From NCBI RefSeq assembly GCF_013141695.1, contig NZ_WHNY01000092.1, forward strand, positions 124,001 through 188,000: a stretch of DNA of 64,000 nt, given 5' to 3'. The notes below the pieces were generated by a model, which saw nothing but the letters and a program-made list of their open reading frames with translations, made no database searches and was not told the DNA's origin. The DNA comes from Paenibacillus plantarum. Lineage in GTDB: Bacteria > Bacillota > Bacilli > Paenibacillales > NBRC-103111. Both the position numbers and the translations under genes were made by a program. Within the stretch, counting starts at the first letter, position 1, and each line of letters starts with the position of its first letter. This document shows positions 58,257 to 64,000 of this stretch, piece by piece.

Positions 58257-60542
58257 ATGATACTTCGAAATCAAGAGAGCAAATTTATGTATCGCAACAT
58301 ACTTCTCAGTATTGTTTTATCCATTGTCATTACCTTGCTTGTCTCCTCTACAATTCTTTATGTCAACTTTGACAATATTGCACTGAAACAAGTGTATGAA
58401 TCCGACTCCAACTCCCTGCTCCAAACGAGCCAAGAAATTCGAACCATAACAGAAACTGCTACCTCCCTGTCATTTCAAATTTATCGTGATTTCGTCATCA
58501 GTAAATTGTTGTTTTACGATAAACCAGATATTTATGATGTCCAAGGCAGCATGGCGCAATTGAATTTATATCGGCTAGCGATGCCATTTATCGATTCCAT
58601 TTATGTGTATAACGGAACCTCAGAGCTTTTCTACGTCAGCTCGAACAACTTTCAGAACGGCATCCAAACAAAAGCCAACCTTGGCGATCCTGGCATGGTC
58701 GATATCCTTGATCATTTTCAGGATTACATTCCTTTCTTGCCGGTTCCAAGAACGTTCAAGTCAACCAATGTCAGTACACTTCAAACAACAACTGTCGGGA
58801 TCTATTCCTATTTGTGCTATGATGCCATCAATTTGAATAATTCCTTGAATTCAGCCGTTGTCGTCAATATCTCCGAATCATTCTTCAATAAATCATTGAA
58901 GAAAATTGCTAACAATCGGGCAAGCAACGAATTTATTATTAATAAAGAAGGAATTCTGATCTCCACCGATGGTTCTAATCCTGTCCTCTCCAATTATGCA
59001 GATAAAAGCTACATCCAGAAAATTATCGCCAATGCTTCTTCACCGGGTTATTTGGTCGATAACGTCAATGAGAATCTATCATTGATTTCGTATACAGCGC
59101 CTGATTCCTTAGGATGGCGTTACGTCCGTACAACCCCTTACACCATTATCACAAAAGAGATCAGAGACATGCGTCTCAAAACGATTTATATCTCGCTTAG
59201 TATTCTTCTACTTGGGCTGCTCATTTCGTTCTTCATGTCCAAACGATTATTCGGTCCTATTGATAAAGTCATTCGAAGCTTAAAAACGTTAGAAATCGAA
59301 AAGCGCGATAACTTGCAAATATTAAGACAAAATTTCCTGAGAAATATTATGTTGGGCAGAGACGCCTACCACCCTCAAGTCTTGAAATCGAAATTAACTT
59401 ATTTCGGCTCCAAAATCACCATTGATCACCCTTCACTACTTCTCATGGTTAAAATTGATAAATATGAAGAAAACATTCGGACTTATAAAGATCAACTTAC
59501 CTTGTTACGCTATGCCATTATGAATATCGGTACCGAAATCAGCTCCTCCACCTTTCACGCGGAAGGCATCGATATGGGAGATGATCATATTCTGTTGCTT
59601 CTCTCTGCGAAAGAAGCAGATTTCAAATGGGAACCTGTGGATTACACAGAGTTGCTCCAGAACATGCAAGCCTCCATCTCTTCCTTCATTAAATTATCCG
59701 TTTCGATTACAGTAAGCCCGCTGCAGGACGAAGCGATAACGTGTTTCCAACTTTATAAGCAGCTGCTGGAGGCTTCTTATCATCGTTTATTTAGAGGACA
59801 TGGCTGTATCATATGGTCGGATGAAATTATTGCTTACCGCACCAAGGAGTACAAATTCCCATCGCAGAAGGAAAAACAGCTTGTCGATTGCCTCATGACA
59901 GGCGATTCGGAAGAGGCTGAACTGCTTTATACCGACATCGTGAATGAAACATCCCTATATCCTTACACGGTCGTCCATTTGGCCATTTCCCATCTGACTT
60001 TAACCGTCAATAATGTCCTAACGACAATCAACAAGAATAATGCGCTAGCCTTCCCCCTCTACTTGGATGCTGCTGTCGCTTCACTGACCCACGTCGAGAC
60101 CATTGAAGAAATTAACGCGCAGTTCATTGACGTATTCAAGCAGCTTCAGAAAAAGCTAGATGAGAAAAGAAGCTCTAAGCATGTGGAGCTGATCAAGAAA
60201 ATAAACGACATCATTGATCGGGATTATGCGAATCAGAACTTGTCGCTGAACTCGATTGCCGATGAACTCGCGATGTCTTCCATTTATATTAGCCGCTTGT
60301 ACAAACAGCACACGATGGCTGCCATTACCGATGTGATTCAAGATGTGCGGATGAACAAATCCAAAGATCTGCTTTTAAATTCATCGCTTTCCGTTGCTGA
60401 AATCGCGGAGAAGACAGGTTTTACGAGCGACTCCTATTTCTATCGTTTATTTAAAAAGTATAATGGGATTACACCGAACGATTTCCGTAAACAACTCAAA
60501 TATGAAAATACGCTCCAACAGAAAGGAATTGAAGAACGATGA
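58257..60542 (+). CDS. Membrane-bound AraC-family regulator with extracellular sensor domain
   Basis: 761 residues from ATG 58257, nine bases behind GGGGGGGAG. Membrane segments at about 15-40 and 300-320 enclose a roughly 260-residue outside sensor region (GILISTDGSNPVLSNYADKS, DSLGWRYVRTTPYTIITKE). A cytoplasmic middle part and a C-terminal AraC domain follow, with helix-turn-helix motifs LSLNSIADELAMSSIYISRL and VAEIAEKTGFTSDSYFYRLF. By position it should control the divergent LplABC-type importer. Its stop overlaps the start of the isoprenoid-synthase-like gene by four bases (ATGA), so the two are co-transcribed and translationally coupled. Confidence 0.9.
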   Translation: MILRNQESKFMYRNILLSIVLSIVITLLVSSTILYVNFDNIALKQVYESDSNSLLQTSQEIRTITETATSLSFQIYRDFVISKLLFYDKPDIYDVQGSMAQLNLYRLAMPFIDSIYVYNGTSELFYVSSNNFQNGIQTKANLGDPGMVDILDHFQDYIPFLPVPRTFKSTNVSTLQTTTVGIYSYLCYDAINLNNSLNSAVVVNISESFFNKSLKKIANNRASNEFIINKEGILISTDGSNPVLSNYADKSYIQKIIANASSPGYLVDNVNENLSLISYTAPDSLGWRYVRTTPYTIITKEIRDMRLKTIYISLSILLLGLLISFFMSKRLFGPIDKVIRSLKTLEIEKRDNLQILRQNFLRNIMLGRDAYHPQVLKSKLTYFGSKITIDHPSLLLMVKIDKYEENIRTYKDQLTLLRYAIMNIGTEISSSTFHAEGIDMGDDHILLLLSAKEADFKWEPVDYTELLQNMQASISSFIKLSVSITVSPLQDEAITCFQLYKQLLEASYHRLFRGHGCIIWSDEIIAYRTKEYKFPSQKEKQLVDCLMTGDSEEAELLYTDIVNETSLYPYTVVHLAISHLTLTVNNVLTTINKNNALAFPLYLDAAVASLTHVETIEEINAQFIDVFKQLQKKLDEKRSSKHVELIKKINDIIDRDYANQNLSLNSIADELAMSSIYISRLYKQHTMAAITDVIQDVRMNKSKDLLLNSSLSVAEIAEKTGFTSDSYFYRLFKKYNGITPNDFRKQLKYENTLQQKGIEER

Positions 60543-61477
60543 ATTGGCTAAACGATCACAAGAATCAATTAAATCTTATTTTTGCAGAAGCAAAGGAAAC
60601 TGTACGCCAATTCCCCTCTCCGTTGGACCAGTTAGGACTTGCCTACTTAACTAAGTTTGACCCCACTCACGAAGGTAGCAGCAAGAATTATATTTGTTAT
60701 CTTCTTCCATTTTGGATGAAAGACATCTGCAAGCTGCCTGCGGAGTCGTTTAACAAGCTTTCCCTTGCGAATGTCTTCGTCATGCTGTACTACTTCATAC
60801 AAGATGATATTATGGACGCTAGCAAAGGCGAACACGCAAGCAAGCTGCCACTCGCCAACTTATTCCATGTCCAGTTCCTCTCGATTTATCGAGAGCTATT
60901 CCCTTCAGATTCCCCCTTCTGGGACCATTACGAATCCTACATCCTAGAATGGTCGAAAAGTGTCACAAATGAACGACAATCCGATTATTTCCACGAGGAC
61001 AAATTTCAAATTGCCAAGAAAGCTAGCCCTGTTAAAAATGCCAGCACAGGAGCACTACTGCTTGCCAACCAAGATGATCTCATCCCTGTAGTTACCAATG
61101 CCGTTGAACAAACACTTGTAACACTTCAAATGTTGGATGACTGGTCAGACTGGGAAGAGGATCTAGCCGATGGATCGTATAATTGCTTACTAGCATCGAT
61201 CCGCAAGCAATTGCAGCTTTCGACAATAGATACGCTAACGCCTGAAATGATTAAGCAGCAGCTCTATGTCCATGACTTCTTCGTCGATTACGGAAAGACT
61301 GCTGACTCTCACCACGAGCATCTGCTAACCCTGTCAGTAGGCATGGAGCAACTGCTTGCCTTCCATGATTCTCTCGTGCAAAATATCCATCGGGTGGCCC
61401 ATGAAATCAAAGAACGAAGGGCGACTTTAGTCTCTGGTGGGTTCTACTATTTTTTGTCTAATTCTGATAGATTTTGA
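60539..61477 (+). CDS. Class I isoprenoid-synthase-like protein (possible ComQ-like prenyltransferase)
   Basis: 312 residues, ATG 60539 with AAAGGA 11 bases before. All-helical composition and two acidic metal motifs at the expected spacing: FIQDDIMDASKG (Asp89, Asp90, Asp93) and LQMLDDWSDWEEDLADG (Asp200, Asp201, Asp204, Asp208). Between them KKASPVKNASTGALLLAN fits the helix that holds the diphosphate. These are features of class I prenyl-diphosphate and terpene synthases. Length matches ComQ (about 300), the enzyme that prenylates the ComX pheromone. Sequence similarity to ComQ outside the motifs is not obvious. Followed after 74 bases by a small precursor-like peptide gene. A true terpene synthase is the alternative. 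Confidence 0.75.
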   Translation: MNWLNDHKNQLNLIFAEAKETVRQFPSPLDQLGLAYLTKFDPTHEGSSKNYICYLLPFWMKDICKLPAESFNKLSLANVFVMLYYFIQDDIMDASKGEHASKLPLANLFHVQFLSIYRELFPSDSPFWDHYESYILEWSKSVTNERQSDYFHEDKFQIAKKASPVKNASTGALLLANQDDLIPVVTNAVEQTLVTLQMLDDWSDWEEDLADGSYNCLLASIRKQLQLSTIDTLTPEMIKQQLYVHDFFVDYGKTADSHHEHLLTLSVGMEQLLAFHDSLVQNIHRVAHEIKERRATLVSGGFYYFLSNSDRF

Positions 61478-61506
61478 TAGATTAATAGATATGATCGTGG
61501 TATACT
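61478..61506 (+). promoter_or_regulatory. Candidate extended -10 promoter for the peptide gene
   Basis: TGGTATACT gives an extended -10 (TATACT at 61501-61506) with only a weak -35 (TAGATT at 61478-61483). It would give the peptide a transcript of its own in addition to read-through from the upstream gene. Confidence 0.4.
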
Positions 61507-61551
61507 TTTACTTGTAGGAAAAATTACCCAAATGACTAGGAGTGATTACAA

Positions 61552-61791
61552 ATGTCCACAAATGATAGCGTAAAAGCCCAAATTATTCAAAAAGCTTGGG
61601 AAGATGAAGCCTTTAAACAACAACTTCTAGCCAACCCGAGAGCAGCGCTGAAACAAGCATTTAACATTACACTTCCTGAAGACATCAAGGTTAAAGCTGT
61701 TGAAGAAACATCGACAGAATTTGTTCTAGTAATCCCTACAAATCCAGCTAAGATCCTAGTAACATCTAATGCCGTAGAAGTAGTTTGGTAA
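61552..61791 (+). CDS. NHLP-type RiPP precursor peptide ending in Trp
   Basis: 79 residues, ATG 61552 nine bases behind TAGGAG. Residues 7-62 match the nitrile-hydratase-like leader peptide family: IIQKAWEDEAFKQQLLANP, RAALKQAFNITLPEDIKVKA, VEETSTEFVLVIP. The 17 residues after the leader (TNPAKILVTSNAVEVVW) would be the core. It has no Cys, no Gly-Gly cleavage site, and only two Trp: Trp16, part of the leader consensus, and the C-terminal Trp79. Known NHLP precursors go with radical SAM, LanM or YcaO enzymes and a C39 exporter; none is near. The neighbour is an isoprenoid-synthase-like gene. A bidirectional terminator follows. Confidence 0.8.
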   Translation: MSTNDSVKAQIIQKAWEDEAFKQQLLANPRAALKQAFNITLPEDIKVKAVEETSTEFVLVIPTNPAKILVTSNAVEVVW

Positions 61792-61797
61792 AATAAT

Positions 61798-61830
61798 AAA
61801 GGTGTCCCGCTCAATTAGCGGAACACCTTT
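61798..61830. terminator. Bidirectional terminator between peptide and kinase genes
   Basis: Arms AAAGGTGTCCCGCT and AGCGGAACACCTTT with one mismatch around CAATT, A and T runs outside; six bases after the peptide stop and two bases before the kinase stop. Confidence 0.9.
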
Positions 61831-61832
61831 TC

Positions 61833-63740
61833 TTAATTTACTGTCATATTGGGGAAACGTATAATCACTTCTGTACCTAAGAATCTTTGGCTTTTAAACT
61901 CGATATGCCCCTTCATAATCTCGATCAACCGAAACGTCACCATTAAGCCTAGTCCCGTTCCCTTCGTCTTCGTGGAATAGTAAGGCTCACCTAATTTCCT
62001 TAGTTGTATTGGCTCAATTCCCTCACCATTATCCTTAATATGTATGAAAACCTCTTCATCTTTTTCGTAAGCCCATATATGAATTTGCCCATCGACTTGG
62101 AACGCTTCGATACTATTCTTGATAATGTTAATCAAGATTTGCTTAAGCTTTGATGAATTCCCGCAAATGTGTAAATCAGGAGGAACATTGACTATTATTC
62201 TCCCGCCATTCAGCGTTGCTAAGGGGACTATAATACCTTCAATCTGACTAATCTCCTTGCTTACATTCAGTTCTACTAATTCGTCGAGCTGCGGCTTCGC
62301 AAATGTCAAAAAGTCTGTAATAATGACCGAAGCCCGATCTAATTCTTCGATGGCAATCGTCATATATTCCTTGTTCTTATCATCGGTTCTAGCGGCAACT
62401 AGCTGTAGAAACCCTCTGGTAACCTGTAATGGATTTCTAACTTCATGGGCGACCGAAGCCGCTAAGGAGCTAATCATCTCCATTTTCTCGGAAAGCTGCA
62501 ACTGATGATTATAAAATTCCAGTTCCTTTGAATAATTCGACATCTGCTCCTGATTGATTGCGAAACGCCTGCCCAAGATCACAATGAGAGCAATAATAAA
62601 TCCAACCACACCAAATTTCCATAGGAAGAACTGGTACTTTTGATTATTCGTGTAGTAAAGTATGAGATCGAAGGTCCCCATTAAGGCAAATATAGCGAAG
62701 CCCGAAGAGAAAATGACAGCCTCTCTGTTGCCTCGAATGACATAAACGATGGACAAACCAATAATTAATATAAATTGGAAAATCATAATCACACTTAACA
62801 GGGTGAGTGAGAAAAAGATATATATTTCTATGAATTTATAGTGATTCAGCTGATTAAATACCATTAAAATAAGGCAGAAAGCTGAATACCCTATCTGAAA
62901 TTTCCGAAAAATACGGATCCATTTAAATTTGCCATTATCGAATATTTTCTCAAAAAAATAAGTAAGTGATGGTAACAATACGGCTAAAGAAACATCAAAA
63001 GTGTTCAAGATTAAAGCACCGAAAGGTGTGAAATTTGCATAAAGAAAAGGGGAGTAGGTAAGAAAGATCGTACCTAATGTAAGAATGATGAGACTAAGTG
63101 AAATCCAGCTTGCCCTTTGTTTCTGTTTGAGGAAGAAGGAACAAATGAGCATAATGACAGCAATGAATAGAAAAGCAAACCCGAGAATGATGTTCTGCAA
63201 ATCGCGAAATATGATTGTATGTGTCAGGGAAGTATAATGATCCAAACGGATATCGGAATGTATGCCCAATCGGTCCATGTTAGTCTGAAGCTTTAAATAA
63301 ACACTTCCCCCTCCGTCCTCTGTGCTTATAGGCAACAAGCTCCGCTGCTCATCGTAAAGAAAGTCAAATATCACCTGATTAAGTAATCTATCACCTATGT
63401 AAACCGATACCTGTTGTGCATATATACTGTCAATATATATGCCGTAGTCCTTCGGAAGCTGATCTGGCAATTGGATACGAACCCAAGCAGTAGAAACATC
63501 TTTTGGTTTGTCCGGCATTTCTGCTCCGCTCTCGATTGTCATCCATTGATCTTTAACTGACGAAGTTATGATATCTTGAATCTTATCATCGGGCCCCCCC
63601 CACTTCATCTCCCAGTTTGAAATCGTTTTCACACCATTGGGCTGCTCCGCCATCACATGATTTGCCATAAATAATAAGCCAAATATGATAATTAACCCTA
63701 TTTTCCACCGCAAATGATGTTTTTGAAGCCATTGTTGCAT
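61833..63740 (-). CDS. 7TM sensor histidine kinase
   Basis: 635 residues from ATG 63740, a few bases behind GGGGGAAGG; a TTG at 63758 is in frame but sits before that site. Signal or first membrane segment at about 12-32 (WKIGLIIIFGLLFMANHVMA), an outside domain to about 178 with the 7TMR-DISM extracellular pattern, seven membrane segments from about 180 to 400, a His-kinase domain with phospho-His in AHEVRNPLQVTRGFLQL, and ATPase boxes NIIKNSIEAF, IKDNGEGIEP and TKGTGLGL. No response regulator is encoded beside it. The catalytic part resembles sporulation-type kinases. It converges with the peptide gene. Confidence 0.88.
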   Translation of the reverse strand: MQQWLQKHHLRWKIGLIIIFGLLFMANHVMAEQPNGVKTISNWEMKWGGPDDKIQDIITSSVKDQWMTIESGAEMPDKPKDVSTAWVRIQLPDQLPKDYGIYIDSIYAQQVSVYIGDRLLNQVIFDFLYDEQRSLLPISTEDGGGSVYLKLQTNMDRLGIHSDIRLDHYTSLTHTIIFRDLQNIILGFAFLFIAVIMLICSFFLKQKQRASWISLSLIILTLGTIFLTYSPFLYANFTPFGALILNTFDVSLAVLLPSLTYFFEKIFDNGKFKWIRIFRKFQIGYSAFCLILMVFNQLNHYKFIEIYIFFSLTLLSVIMIFQFILIIGLSIVYVIRGNREAVIFSSGFAIFALMGTFDLILYYTNNQKYQFFLWKFGVVGFIIALIVILGRRFAINQEQMSNYSKELEFYNHQLQLSEKMEMISSLAASVAHEVRNPLQVTRGFLQLVAARTDDKNKEYMTIAIEELDRASVIITDFLTFAKPQLDELVELNVSKEISQIEGIIVPLATLNGGRIIVNVPPDLHICGNSSKLKQILINIIKNSIEAFQVDGQIHIWAYEKDEEVFIHIKDNGEGIEPIQLRKLGEPYYSTKTKGTGLGLMVTFRLIEIMKGHIEFKSQRFLGTEVIIRFPNMTVN

Positions 63741-63847
63741 GCATTCACCTTCCCCCAAATGACTGTAAGTATTTTACATTAAATGAATTCGACGGGGTTA
63801 TGTGCTTTCCTTCTTAGCAAAGTAAACATTCTACAAACAAAATGAAA

Positions 63848-63874
63848 CGCTCGCCTCATTTCAACAGGCGAGCG
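63848..63874 (-). terminator. Terminator of the gene at the right edge
   Basis: Arms CGCTCGCC and GGCGAGCG around an 11-base loop, four bases after the stop of the partial minus-strand gene; TTTCATTTTG follows on the minus strand. Confidence 0.7.
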
Positions 63875-63878
63875 CTCC

Positions 63879-64000
63879 TTAATTATCTGTGAACCAAAAC
63901 GTTTTGGCTGGTAATGTTTCGGTAATGAGTTGACCCTGGCTAACGACATTACGACATGGAGACTGCCCGCGAATAAGATCCATTTCCGTCTCACCCGGAA
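63879..64000 (-). CDS. C-terminal 39 residues of an unidentified protein, cut by the window edge
   Basis: The minus strand enters at base 64000 and ends at TAA 63879. Visible blocks: GETEMDLIRGQSPCRNVV and GQLITETLPAKTFWFTDN. A terminator hairpin four bases after the stop supports this frame over the longer overlapping frame at 63779-63994. The DLIRGQSPC block faintly resembles the end of LacI-type regulators, but this is not enough to assign a family. Confidence 0.5.
   Translation of the reverse strand, partial: PGETEMDLIRGQSPCRNVVSQGQLITETLPAKTFWFTDN

Noticed and set aside
63741..63845. Spo0A box before the 7TM kinase
   Set aside because: CGTCGAA matches the TGTCGAA consensus at six of seven bases, too weak for a claim from one short match.
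63779..63994. 71-codon minus-strand frame at the right edge
   Set aside because: It reads through a terminator hairpin; the frame ending at 63879 before that hairpin is more likely.

Overview
The window reads as chromosomal DNA of a Paenibacillus-like Gram-positive (Bacillota). Reasons: AGGAGG-type ribosome binding sites with frequent TTG and GTG starts, a sufCDSUB iron-sulfur operon in the Firmicutes order, LplA/LplB/YtcP-type sugar ABC operons paired with membrane-bound AraC regulators, a YesM/YesN two-component pair, many lipoproteins with Ala-Gly-Cys lipoboxes, and short hairpin repeats scattered between genes. No rRNA, tRNA, CRISPR array, insertion sequence, prophage or plasmid gene was seen.

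Layout. 1-4.7 kb: a 5'-nucleotidase cut by the left edge, a small molybdopterin-type oxidoreductase, a fused MoaD-MoaE, a MoeB/ThiF activating enzyme and an HD-GYP phosphodiesterase. 4.7-9.6 kb: a tightly overlapping five-gene cluster (DUF350 membrane protein, glutathionylspermidine-synthetase-like ATP-grasp enzyme, Ser-rich exported protein, two unknowns), an NlpC/P60 lipoprotein and a PH-domain protein. 9.7-15.1 kb: sufCDSUB with a Fur/PerR-like operator. 15.1-19.1 kb: DUF1802, a small membrane peptide, Dps and mtnKA. 19.1-19.7 kb: non-coding DNA with two kinds of repeat. 19.7-25.6 kb: an AraC/oxidoreductase pair, NamA, a VanY-type carboxypeptidase and MetY; namA and metY share a 27-base promoter element. 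25.8-36.3 kb: a locus for a sulfated, uronic-acid-containing saccharide (sulfatase, PL22 lyase, ABC importer, GH88/GH105 hydrolase, AraC sensor). 36.5-45.6 kb: a MacAB-like ABC system with two ATPases, one carrying an AbrB-like tail, downstream of YesM/YesN. 46-48.3 kb: an amino-acid ABC importer. 48.5-54.3 kb: YunC, small unknown proteins, a PAS-GGDEF-EAL protein, DUF423, an AEC transporter and an OhrR-like regulator. 54.5-60.5 kb: a second LplABC-type importer with a divergent AraC sensor.

The most unusual part is 60.5-63.7 kb. A class I isoprenoid-synthase-like protein with an intact DDxxD motif overlaps the AraC sensor gene by four bases. It is followed by a 79-residue peptide with a nitrile-hydratase-like leader (NHLP) and a C-terminal Trp. 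A 7TM sensor histidine kinase converges on the peptide gene from the other side. The layout recalls the ComQ-ComX-ComP prenyl-peptide signalling systems of Bacillus, in which a class I isoprenoid enzyme prenylates a Trp near the C-terminus of the precursor. The precursor here belongs to a different family, and none of the usual proteusin maturation enzymes is present. I regard this as a candidate undescribed prenylated-peptide system. The prenylation and the sensing are inference.

The ends are incomplete: the nucleotidase continues to the left of base 1, and an unidentified gene on the minus strand continues to the right of base 64000.
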